From contig OX387193.1 in the NCBI GenBank assembly GCA_947561395.2, positions 4,092,001 to 4,156,000 of the forward strand: 64,000 bases of DNA. Reading direction: 5' to 3'. The notes under the pieces were generated by a model. That model was not told the origin of the DNA, did no database searches, and saw nothing but the letters and a program-made list of their open reading frames with translations. This DNA is from Buxus sempervirens (lineage: Eukaryota > Streptophyta > Magnoliopsida > Buxales > Buxaceae). Made by a program: the position numbers and the translations under genes. Below are positions 1 through 11,686 of the stretch, in pieces. How positions within the stretch are numbered: the stretch's first letter is position 1; each line of letters begins with the position of its first letter.

Positions 1-902
1 GGATTATGTTAATGGGCATTATTTCAGGACGGGGTATGATCAGTCGACATAGAATTCATTTTTGGGTGTTACGATTCTGTGATAAATCTTAACCTTTAAG
101 ATAAGCTCCTTGCGTGGTTTACGCAGGTACTATGAGCTACTGGATCAGAGCAATTGAATTTGGTACTATGTCGGCACTTACAGGTACATGTATGAATATT
201 AGTATATGTGTATGAACCCCCACAAGGATAGTTAGTGAATGTGGACTAATCCCTTGTGCAATGGTTTATCAGTGTTACAACATATATCACACGAAGAACC
301 CGGTCGCCCGTCTTGTAGGCTTGTTGGTAAGTGTATTTAGTTACCGGGATGTGTTGATTTCTTTTAATATTGTTCTTCTTTTTCCACGCTATCTTCCTGA
401 TTTTGCTTGGGATTGCCTGGGAGTTTTCAGGTTCGCAAAAGGTTCTTCATTATGCTCGAGCGAGTGAGGTTTGGTATTACGATTTGGGGTAATCTTAAAT
501 ATCTGTGAGTTTCTCGTGTCCCCTATTCTTTGATTTCGTATCAGGAATGTGGAAAGTTATTTTGTGAGTACATGATGGCTGATTTTCCTTTTATCAAACG
601 CTTTATAAAATAAAGAAAGATGAGCCGGATGGCTTTTTGAAATAATTAAAAACCGGCAATACTTTTAAAAAATAATTTAAACGAATGCGTGGTTTAGTAT
701 GCAATTGTTCTGCGGGTTGAATCGCACATTCATCGTAAGGCACACACGAATCATCGTAGGTCCTGTAGCAAATCGCCACAGGACCTGCGCTACATCGTCG
801 TAGGCCACGCACGACACTAGTATAGGAAGCACCATACGTTACCATAGGGCACACAGCACATCTTCAAGGGCCCCACATCTACCTAGGACCAGACTTAATA
901 GG
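1..902 (+). repeat. 2.1-kb tandem-repeat monomer, forward orientation (partial)
   Basis: This stretch is part of a ~2.14-kb monomer that recurs in reverse complement from 1103 and in forward orientation from 32599. Landmarks are the TATGAATATTAGTATATG block near 190 and the CACAGCACATCTTCAAGG block near 852. It runs off the left edge of the window and is cut on the right by the N gap. I see no transposase, reverse transcriptase or terminal repeats in the visible part, so its class is unknown. Confidence 0.85.
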
Positions 903-1102
903 NNNNNNNNNNNNNNNNNNNNNNNNNNNNNNNNNNNNNNNNNNNNNNNNNNNNNNNNNNNNNNNNNNNNNNNNNNNNNNNNNNNNNNNNNNNNNNNNNN
1001 NNNNNNNNNNNNNNNNNNNNNNNNNNNNNNNNNNNNNNNNNNNNNNNNNNNNNNNNNNNNNNNNNNNNNNNNNNNNNNNNNNNNNNNNNNNNNNNNNNNN
1101 NN
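903..1102. other. Scaffold gap of exactly 200 N
   Basis: The run is 200 undetermined bases, so the true distance may be unknown. The repeat array changes orientation across it, which makes this the least trustworthy join in the window. Any reading frame drawn through it is meaningless. Confidence 0.99.
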
Positions 1103-1714
1103 GCAACCAAAGATTGTCCTGAAAGCTAAGACCATAGAACAGGCCAGAAAAATTTAGCACCGGAAATGAGCTCAGATGTGTTCGGGGGAATCGGTACCGT
1201 ATAGTGAAAAAAGAGAAACGCGGCAATAATGCAACTCCAAACCTACGACACCCTTCCCTCGAACCCTTTGTTAGTAAAAATCCTGCAGAAAAAAACTACA
1301 AACAACGATAGAAATGAGAGAAGATATTAAAATAGACGAAAACGAACATCAAAATGATATTTCAAGATTATGAAGACTCTTACAAGAAAAAAGTATGGTA
1401 AACAAAAACATATACAGGAAATTCTGAATGTCAAATCAACTAGTACGTTAATAGGGAAGGCGAAAATTGGGAACAGTAATTGAAAAATAGCCTTAAACGT
1501 GGAAAAATTAGGTTTTAATCACACAATGCAGAATCATATAAGATTTATTGATGGCTGAGAAAATAATTAAAATTTAGGCATACTTTTACGAAATAGTGAA
1601 AACAAATGCTGATTCGATTTTACAACTTCTACGTGGACTGAAACAATCCTATTAAGTCCGGTCCTAGGTAGATGTGGGGCCCTTGAAGATGTGCTGTGTG
1701 CCCTATGGTAACGT

Positions 1715-1954
1715 ATGGTGTTTCCTATACTAGTGTCTTGCGTGGCCTACGACGATGCAGCGCAGGTCCTGTGGCGATTTGCTACAGGACCTACGATGAT
1801 TCCGTGTGTGCCTTACGATGAATGTGCGATTCAACCCGCAGAACAATTGCATAATAAACCACGCATTCGTTTAAATTATTTTTTAAAAGTATTGCCAGTC
1901 TTTAATTATTTCAAAAGCCATCCGCTCATCTTTCTTTATTTTATAAAGCGTTGA
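1715..1954 (+). CDS. Short ORF conserved in every reverse-oriented monomer (79 codons, unknown)
   Basis: An open frame beginning MVFPILVSCVAY and ending FIKR recurs with identical length at 3853-4092 and 5991-6230. Related 76-codon frames on the minus strand lie in the diverged array at 33020-33250 and 35161-35391. Shared islands are PYDECAIQ, HNKPRI and LNYFLKVLPV. I recognise no protein family. No signal peptide or catalytic motif is evident, and no promoter has been shown. It may be an incidental open frame in a repeat, although it stays open in the older copies. Confidence 0.25.
   Translation: MVFPILVSCVAYDDAAQVLWRFATGPTMIPCVPYDECAIQPAEQLHNKPRIRLNYFLKVLPVFNYFKSHPLIFLYFIKR
1764..1792. repeat. 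Hairpin inside the 2.1-kb monomer
   Basis: Perfect 9-bp arms AGGTCCTGT and ACAGGACCT flank an 11-nt loop. The surrounding 130 bp contain degenerate repeats of a GTGTGCCTTACGATGA-like unit. The hairpin recurs in the later monomers, intact at 5991-6230 and with one arm change at 3853-4092. Confidence 0.6.
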
Positions 1955-4900
1955 TAACGGGAAAATCAGCCATCACGTACTCACAAAATAACTTTCCACC
2001 TTCCTAATACGAAATCAAAGAATAGGGACACGAGAAACTCACAGATATTTAAGATTACCCCAAATCGTAATACCAAACCTCACTCGCTCGAGCATAATGA
2101 AGAAGCCAAAGAAGAGCCTTTTGCGAACCTGAAAACTCCAAGGCAATCCCAAGCAAATCAGGAAGATAGCGTGGAAAAAGAAGAACAATATTAAAAGAAA
2201 TCAACACATCCCGGTAACTAAATACACATACCAACAAGCCTACAAGACGGGCGACCGGGTTCTTCGTGTGATATATGTTGTAACACTGATAAACCATTGC
2301 ACAAGGGATTAGTCCACATTCACTAACTATCCATGTGGGGGTTCATAAACATATACTAATATTCATACATGTACCTGGAAGTGCCGACATAGTACCAAAT
2401 TCAATTGCTCTGATCCAGGAGCTCATAGTACCTGCGTAAACCACGCAAGGAGCTTATCTTAAAGGTTAAGATTTATCACAGAATCGTAACACCCAAAAAT
2501 GAATTCTATGTCGATTGATCATAACTCGTCCTGAAATAATGCCCATTCACATAATCCCATCACGGGGTTTATAAATAAAAAGCATTAGAGAAAAAAACAC
2601 ATCAGGTTAATAGATCATGGGTCAGTTGTTCAAATCCGCGAAGAACATCCGACCAATAAGCGAAATAAATAAAATCCGATACCTTATTGATCTTCTGCAA
2701 ATAAATTGTTGCGATCCTCAACCGAGGAGGACTTTCTGCCCTACATCACAACCGTCGCCCTCGCAGCATTCCGTGTACCAAAACCGCAAAAAAACCGTAA
2801 GAATAAAAAGAAAACACCAACCTACTTCAACCTAATCAATTACGAAATTTTGACTCACCTCCCACCAGCTCTTCGAATTGAAACTCCTCAGCTCCACGCT
2901 TCACGCTCGACCATTTTCTCAAGGCATTTCTCGGTCAAAAAGATTGGAAGAAGTATCGAAGCCGAAATTAGGACTATATCTTAGGAAATGTCGTTAGAAA
3001 TATCATACCCGCCGGAATTATTGCTAACCTTTTGGTTTTCTCAGGATATGCTCCGATTGGTCACGCTTCCGATGACTCTGTAATGAGCTTCAAACCTAAG
3101 TTGAAGCAGAAAAAGAGAATCAGCCAAAATTAAAATACCTTCAAGAAACCTTACCCGCCGAAGGCAAAAGGAGGGAGGAGATGAGATAAACCTTTCGCGG
3201 CAGTGTCCTCTCTTTCAAAATCCTGCGTCCAGCAGAGCAGGCAACCAAAGAGTGTCCTGAAAGCTAAGACCATAGAACAGGCCAGAAAAATTTAGCACCG
3301 GAAATGAGCTCAGATGTGTTTGGGGGAATCGGTACCGTATAGTGAAAAAAGAGAAAAGCGGCAATAATGCAACTCCAAACCTACGACACCCTTCCCTCGA
3401 ACCCTTTGTTAGTAAAAATCCTGCAGAAAAAAACTACAAACAACGATAGAAATGAGAGAAGATATTAAAATAGACGAAAACGAACATCAAAATGATATTT
3501 CAAGATTATTAAGACTCTTACAAGAAAAAAGTATGGTAAACAAAAACATATATAGGAAATTCTGAAGGTCAAATCAACTAGTACGTTAATAGGGAAGGCG
3601 AAAATTGGGAACAGTAATTGAAAAATAGCCTTAAACGTGGAAAAATTAGGTTTTAATCACACAATGCAGAATCATATAAGATTTATTGATGGCTGAGAAA
3701 ATAATTAAAATTTAGGCATACTTTTACGAAATAGTGAAAACAAATGCTGATTCGATTTTACAACTTCTACGTGGACTGAAACAATCTTATTAAGTCCGGT
3801 CCTAGGTAGATGTGGGGCCCTTGAAGATGTGCTGTGTGCCCTATGGTAACGTATGGTGTTTCCTATACTAGTGTCTTGCGTGGCCTACGACGATGCAGCG
3901 CAGGTCTTGTGGCGATTTGCTACAGGACCTACGATGATTCCGTGTGTGCCTTACGATGAATGTGCGATTCAACCCGCAGAACAATTGCATAATAAACCAC
4001 GCATTCGTTTAAATTATTTCTTAAAAGTATTGCCAGTCTTTAATTATTTCAAAAGCCATCCGCTCATCTTTCTTTATTTTATAAAGCGTTGATAAGAGGA
4101 AAATCAGCCATCACGTACTCACAAAATAACTTTCCACCTTCCTAATACGAAATCAAAGAATAGGGACACGAGAAACTCACAGATATTTAAGATTACCCCA
4201 AATCGTAATACCAAACCTCACTCGCTCGAGCATAATGAAGAAGCCAAAGAAGAGCCTTTTGCGAACCTGAAAACTCCAAGGCAATCCCAAGCAAATCAGG
4301 AAGATAGCGTGGAAAAGGAAGAACAATATTAAAAGAAATCAACACATCCCGGTAACTAAATACACATACCAACAAGCCTACAAGACGGGCGACCGGGTTC
4401 TTCGTGTGATATATGTTTTAACACTGATAAACCATTGCACAAGGGATTAGTCCACATTCACTAACTATCCTTGTGGGGGTTCATACACATATACTAATAT
4501 TCATACATGTACCTGTAAGTGCCGACATAGTACCAAATTCAATTGCTCTGATCCAGTAGCTCATAGTACCTGCGTAAACCACGCAAGGAGCTTATCTTAA
4601 AGTTTAAGATTTATCACAGAATCGTAACACCCAAAAATGAATTCTATGTCGATTGATCATACCTCGTCCTGAAATAATGCCCATTCACATAATCCCATCA
4701 CGGGGTTTATAAATAAAAAGCATTAGAGAAAAAAACACATCAGGTTAATAGATCATGGGTCAGTTGTTCAAATCCGCGAAGAACATCCGACCAATACGCG
4801 AAATAAATAAAATCCGATACCTTATTGATCTTCTGCAAATAAATTGTTGCGATCCTCAACCGAGGAGGACTTTCTGCCCTACATCACAACCGTCGCCCTC

Positions 4901-6704
4901 GCAGCATTCCGTGTACCAAAACCGCAAAAAAACCGTAAGAATAAAAAGAAAACACCTACCTACTTCAACCTAATCAATTACGAAATTTTGACTCACCTCC
5001 CACCAGCTCTTCGAATTGAAACTCCTCAGCTCCACGCTTCACGCTCGACCATTTTCTCAAGGCATATCTCGGTCAAAAAGATTGGAAGAAGTATCGAAGC
5101 CGAAATATGGACTATATCTTAGGAAATGTCGTTAGAAAGATCATACCCGCCGGAATTATTGCTCACCTTTTGGTTTTCTCAGGATATGCTCCGATTGGTC
5201 ACGCTTCCGATGACTCTGTAATGAGCTTCAAACCTAAGTTGAAACAGAAAAAGAGAATCAGCCAAAATTAAAATACCTTCAAGAAACCTTACCCGCCGAA
5301 GGCAAAAGGAGGGAGGAGATGAGATAAACCTTTCGCGGCAGTGTCCTCTCTTTCAAAATCCTGCGTCCAGCAGAGCAGGCAACCAAAGAGTGTCCTGAAA
5401 GCTAAGACCATAGAACAGGCCAGAAAAATTTAGCACCGGAAATGAGCTCAGATGTGTTTGGGGGAATCGGTACCGTATAGTGAAAAAAGAGAAAAGCGGC
5501 AATAATGCAACTCCAAACCTACGACACCCTTCCCTCGAACCCTTTGTTAGTAAAAATCCTGCAGAAAAAAACTACAAACAACGATAGAAATGAGAGAAGA
5601 TATTAAAATAGACGAAAACGAACATCAAAATGATATTTCAAGATTATTAAGACTCTTACAAGAAAAAAGTATTGTAAACAAAAACATATATAGGAAATTC
5701 TGAAGGTCAAATCAACTAGTACGTTAATAGGGAAGGCGAAAATTGGGAACAGTAATTGAAAAATAGCCTTAAACGTGGAAAAATTAGGTTTTAATCACAC
5801 AATGCAGAATCATCTAAGATTTATTGATGGCTGAGAAAATAATTAAAATTTAGGCATACTTTTACGAAATAGTGAAAACAAATGCTGATTCGATTTTACA
5901 ACTTCTACGTGGACTGAAACAATCCTATTAAGTCCGGTCCTAGGTAGATGTGGGGCCCTTGAAGATGTGCTGTGTGCCCTATGGTAACGTATGGTGTTTC
6001 CTATACTAGTGTTTTGCGTGGCCTACGACGATGCAGCGCAGGTCCTGTGGCGATTTGCTACAGGACCTACGATGATTCCGTGTGTGCCTTACGATGAATG
6101 TGCGATTCAACCCGCAGAACAATTGCATAATAAACCACGCATTCGTTTAAATTATTTTTTAAAAGTATTGCCAGTCTTTAATTATTTCAAAAGCCATCCG
6201 CTCATCTTTCTTTATTTTATAAAGCGTTGATAAGAGGAAAATCAGCCATCACGTACTCACAAAATAACTTTCCACCTTCCTAATACGAAATCAAAGAATA
6301 GGGACACGAGAAACTCACAGATATTTAAGATTACCCCAAATCGTAATACCAAACCTCACTCGCTCGAGCATAATGAAGAAGCCAAAGAAGAGCCTTTTGC
6401 GAACCTGAAAACTCCAAGGCAATCCCAAGCAAAATCAGGAAGATAGCGTGGAAAAAGAAGAACAATATTAAAAGAAATCAACACATCCCAGTAAGTAATT
6501 AAAAAACTAAATACACTTACCAGCAAGCCGACAAGACGACAAATAATGGTGAATTAGTCAGTTTAACTTCGCAGAAACCCAATGATCATTTCAAGAAAAT
6601 CAAAGCAGTGACTGGTACAACTTTTAACTGTAAGATATAGAAGTCCTTGAATTGTAAGACAATGGATATACATATGACTAGCTCTTTAAGCAAAGTAATC
6701 ATAC

Positions 6705-9700
6705 CTTAATAATTATTATTGCGCCTTTAGTATGCTTTCTGAATCTGAACTCATTGCATGCAGTCATTATCCTTAGACCTATCTGCATAGTGATTGCAGA
6801 TAAACGAATTGTCTTATAGCATTTCCTAGCAATATACCGACGGAAATTCTTTTGGATCTTCATGGCTGTTGCTTCCTGCTCAGCCGCTCATAAAGTTTAC
6901 AAGCCATCATACCTAAACACGGTGATGGATATACTAGATCAGCATCCAAAAAATCCAACTGAAGTACTCAAATCTGCCAGCAGTGTTTGGTGCAAGCAAA
7001 GCAATGAAGGCGTTGCCTTATCTAAAATTGCCTTATCTGAAACTTCACCCATCTAGGGTATTTGTTTATTTTATGCATCTTGTATATTAATAACAATATG
7101 TGCTTATTGTAATGTCCTCATGGGTAAGCAAGAATTTATGTACACATGTGTGTCTTTATTTGATTTTTTCTTTTCCTTTCATCTAACTGTGGTAGTCATT
7201 GGCCCACAAATATTCTCAGATCATTCAGTCCATCCATATCAATTACTGCCATCAACACCTATGCTTTCCTCCAAACTACACAGGATTCATTTTTCCAGCA
7301 CTTATGAAACATGTATTATCTTAATATCACAATTACAATTTTTTATAAGAATAATGAACCATTTAACAAAATTGAAAAGCATAAGAACAAAATAGAATCA
7401 ACAGAAAACCTCTCCAATAAGATTGCAGTTGAATAGCAGCTTTGCGTAACGAGATGAACTCCTTGCGAGCAATATATGTACGAATTTGTCTTTGAATGAT
7501 CCTTGCGGCATTGCCAAGCACCTCTGCCCTTCTTGCATCCAACTCAGCCATCTGACCTCCTCTCAGGAACACCGTTGTTTTTCCTATCTGCCAAAAGCGA
7601 CTCTGTGCGATAAGGTATGATAAATTTCCAAAAACTTGTTGCAGAAGACAAGTTGATAGCAATAGTGATTGGCAATAACTCAAAATTCATTGAAACAACT
7701 TTTCTTGTAGCACCAACAGGATGAGAAGCTTAGAAGAAATGTGGGTCTAACCTGATAGCCCTTCAATCCCTTTTTATCAAGAATCATTTGGCATGCAACC
7801 TTGTCATCATAACTATAAATGAAGATAAAAATCCACATAAAATGTCATTTGCCATTAATGATCCAAGTTATGTATCACATATATTATCCGAAATTAACTT
7901 CCAATTTGATTTTTGAAAACATAATCATAGTGATTAATAAGAGACTTACTTCCCATCCAAAACCTTTGGGGCAAGAACACCAAAACGGTGAAGAAACTCA
8001 TAAAATGCCCGTCTAGTAGGATATCTAGCACAACTGATCCTAATTGCCTCAAGAACACCCTAAAGAACATAGGAACAATACATGATTATTTATATAAGAA
8101 AAGTCCCCATGTGAAACTAAGCTGAAAATCAATAACCAAATATAGCAAAATTAGTTTCCCAAAATAAACTTACACCACATCGTAACTGTTGAATGATGTT
8201 GGAATTCTCAAAAATAGCAAGTTTCAGGAGATTGTTAGGCTTGACACATCTGATGTAGTGAGGTTCAGTCGAACTCAAGGTTTCCATCAAAGATTGAAGT
8301 TGTAACTGCACTTCTAAACATTATTTTGTCAGAAAATCTCTTGGAATGAGTATGGTTTATTTAGTGCTGACATCTCCACTGGTATATTAAAAAAAGGATT
8401 TTATTGTCATTTTCAGCGAAATTAAAAACCAAGAATAGAAAACTAGGTTTAAAATAATAGCCAACTTGATGCACTTCAATGAAGTGGACCAGCATCAAGA
8501 TGGATCAATGGATCATTAATACAGAATTGCTCAAAACTGATACAGAATTGCTCAAAACTGTACTACATGAATGAATGTTAGCACGAGACCAATAAACTAA
8601 AGATAAACTATACATGAATAGATCAAAATATGAATTTTTCAATATATAAAGAAAAATTAAAATGCTTGCACTGATAACATATTTTTAGGTCATCGTCTCA
8701 CCTATTGCACTTGAAACTTTCAAAACCATAGATATCAAGAACTCTAATTAATGATTTTGAGTTTGGATCTTGCCCTATTGAAATCTTGATTTTCTCCAAG
8801 AGCCTGTCAAAAATATGATAGAAAACATTATAACTAGACATGCATAATGAAAAAGAAATTAAGAATTTTCCATCACATTTAAATGAGTATCAAAATGGCA
8901 GAACGCATAAGAAAAGAATATATGGAGTTTTATAAATTCCTTACCAATCAAATAAGCGAGAGTATATTGTTTCAGCTAAAGCATCCCTGCTACCCACTGC
9001 ACCAACAGGTTCAAGAGTCCTTGTTATGACTTCTTCTGGTGTCACCACTACACGCTTAATTAGTGCATCTTCCCAACTGTGGGCATCACACCTATTGAAA
9101 GATTTCAATTAATAGAGACTGTAATTCTAAACAGGACATACAAGAAAAGATTCCAAAGAAAGAAAAACTAAAGACAACGTACATAAGAAGTTCAGTTGTC
9201 ATATTAAGATAAAAACGAGAATTTTCATCCTCAATAACTGAAGAGTCTATCTCCTTTCCTTTTGCAAAATTAATATTTCCAAGATGAAGTATTGCAACTC
9301 CAACCCTGAAAATTGCCTCTTGAACATGATTCCATATGATCAGAGAAAATATGCCAGCAAAAAGAACTAGAAAGTATCTTTTGGAACCATGGACAAGCTA
9401 ACCTGTTCTTGATCATTGATCCCGACTACATCCATAGCCCTTCTAGTTGCATGATATTCATGAGCATCATTTACTCCATCCAGCTCATAGCAACTGGATT
9501 GGTTTAGATAATGAAATTCTTTCGGGTTTCTCAACTTATATATCTCAATATCCTGCAAATTTTACATGAAGAGTTAAAAATTACCAGTGGTTATTTAACA
9601 ACTACCAATAACTGTAGAAAAGTATACTTTAATAAAAATCAAATGATAATGCTTGAAGGAAAGAGAAACAGAATCTCTAAAAAGCATATATTGTACAAAT

Positions 9701-11686
9701 ACCTCACGTGGTGCTACGCAAAGAAGGTAAAAGCAATGGTAGTTTCTCTCAAGATATGATATTTGGCAAACACGAGACCTTTCAAGAAGGTAAGTCCTAA
9801 TAGCAGCCCCAGATATCCTCCCATTCTTGTCAAATTGGATCTCAACAAATTTTCCAAAATGGCTTCATTGCCATGATTGAACACAAAAATATGCTATAAT
9901 CAGAACCTTAAAAATGATTGAAAATGATACTAAAAAGAAAAAAAAAGGAAAAAAGAAACCGACGTTGCTGATAAATATAACAACCCAAATGAAAGAGACG
10001 ATTTGGAATATGCTGAGAACAACAATTTCCCATGAGTCCCAGGAAAGCCCCTTCTTAAGAAAACTACTCAACTTGAATTGTTGTTCCTAACAGTTTTAGC
10101 ATTTCCGAATGCTTCAAGGACTAGATTGGACTGTAAATATCAACATTAAAGAGAGCATTGGGATATTAGAGAGAATTATAAGGAAATTTAATGAACACAT
10201 TAAAGCCACAGACAATCTTTTAAGGATTTAGAGGCATATGGAATTAAAGAAAATGTCATCTTACTTCAAGAACTTGTTGTTCTACAGTCCGTCCTTCTAC
10301 TCCAGATCGGCCACCCAGGTGTACGAGATATCTCATGAGCATCTTTGTTGTCTCATGAGCATCAGTTTTACCAGCACCACTTTCTCCGCTGACCAAAATA
10401 GAGTTGCTTTTTCCTTCGTTTATCATCGCCCTATTTTCTTAAGGAAGATCACATATCAATAGAAAGGACCACCAAAAATATTGACTTGTAATTTGGACTC
10501 TCAAAATCCATTTTGCCAATCATTATGAAAATTGCGAATGTTGAATCTGCAATTGGCTTTCATTTTGAACCATTCAAGTCTTCAAATGAGGTGGGCAGAA
10601 ATTACATGTATGCTAAAAACAAAATAGTAAATCTGCTCTTTAACAAATAAAGACATTTATCTTCTATTACAAGTATACTGCAGCTTATTTTGTGATATTC
10701 TCAATTTTTTCGCCATACATTGAGAAAATTTCATGAAAAATTGGTGGATCTTCTGTTCCCATTTCTCCTAAAATTGTCACAGGCCACAAAACCAAACACC
10801 ATGTTTCAGTCAAAATAATTTTTAACTTGCAAAATACGAACAATCAGGTTTAGGTGTTAAAGCCAAATACACCACAATATCTCTAAAATAAAGAAACTGT
10901 AATCACCTATATGCAACATCTGCAACTGCAAAAACATGGGGGCTGAGTTCCCCAAATGCTGCTCCTTTGTATTGGTCCATCATGTGGATATCATACAGAT
11001 GGGGTAATCTTTGAAACGGGTTTATTGCAATAAGAATATTGCCAGTGTATGTCTGTGAAAGTAAAAATGAAGTCTTAGCATCATAAGAAAATAATCATCC
11101 TAAATAAGAATGGAAAAGAAAATTAAATAAGGCAAATTTCTCACATAGATTTCATTAAGCTCATATCTAGTCGCCAAATTCTGTAGAACTCCAGGTTCAT
11201 ACAAATACGAAAGTTTATTCATGTCATCTACACCTCCAGGAGAGGCTTCAGTATCCCTGGGGAACACTTTTGATATATCTGTGGTAACCTGTATTTATCC
11301 AACCAACCAATCAGAATACTAATACCAAACCATGTCAAGATAATGGTTTTATAACATATATGTATGCATTCATTTTGTGTGCGCAGAAATATCTAGGTTC
11401 TTCTTTAGCAAGGATGACAGGAAGATGGAGCTGAACACTAACTGCACATTATCTGAAGGGATTGTGATGCCAAATTCTAGCTAGTTGCATTATTTGTTTT
11501 TGCATTCGCATAAAATGTCCATTCAAATGTACTGCAACATAAAATGGAAGCACTTGCCGTTTTTCCATTTGTAAGATTGACATGAACCTCCTGACCATTA
11601 ATACGAAAAACTTCCCCATCAATCCATTCCAAAACTGGATCTTCGACCCATACATGAGAACCGACAACAATATTAACTAGTGCCGC
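6705..11686 (-). pseudogene. Class XI myosin, motor and neck fragment, decayed
   Basis: In life this would be an actin motor driving organelle movement in the cytoplasm. Fifteen exons, 5' to 3': 11686-11558, 11288-11145, 11052-10907, 10430-10265, 10130-10072, 9862-9703, 9552-9403, 9319-9183, 9091-8945, 8803-8702, 8305-8174, 8059-7950, 7812-7752, 7587-7410, 6912-6705. They read the SH3-like N-terminus (GSHVWVEDP), P-loop (GESGAGKT), [19 protein letters not shown], the actin-interface segment [10 protein letters not shown] and the first IQ motifs. Breaks: a 9-bp insertion just after the P-loop; donor GT to TT at 10071; acceptor AG to AA at 9320; loss of about 160-170 residues between 8702 and 8305; a one-base deletion near 6872-6880 giving a stop at IQ2. 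The start-codon exon and all coiled-coil and tail exons are absent. It resembles the XI-K subgroup. Confidence 0.9.

Larger units (their letters stand above)
1103..6538 (-). repeat. Tandem array of the 2,138-bp monomer, reverse orientation
   Basis: Equivalent points recur exactly 2,138 bp apart: the block GCAACCAAAGA begins at 1103, 3241 and 5379, and the internal ORF starts at 1715, 3853 and 5991. There are two full monomers and a partial third. They differ by scattered single bases, so they are recent copies. The last ~60 bp (from about 6490) carry the AATTAAAAAAC insertion otherwise typical of the diverged array at 32.6-37.8 kb, so the terminal monomer is a mosaic. Homology stops near 6538, where myosin intron sequence begins. 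Confidence 0.9.

Noticed and set aside
839..1226. Minus-strand open frames spanning the gap
   Set aside because: They are mostly undetermined residues created by the 200 N.
6862..7056. 64-codon plus-strand ORF
   Set aside because: It lies opposite the IQ exon and adjacent intron of the myosin pseudogene; the minus strand carries the recognisable protein.
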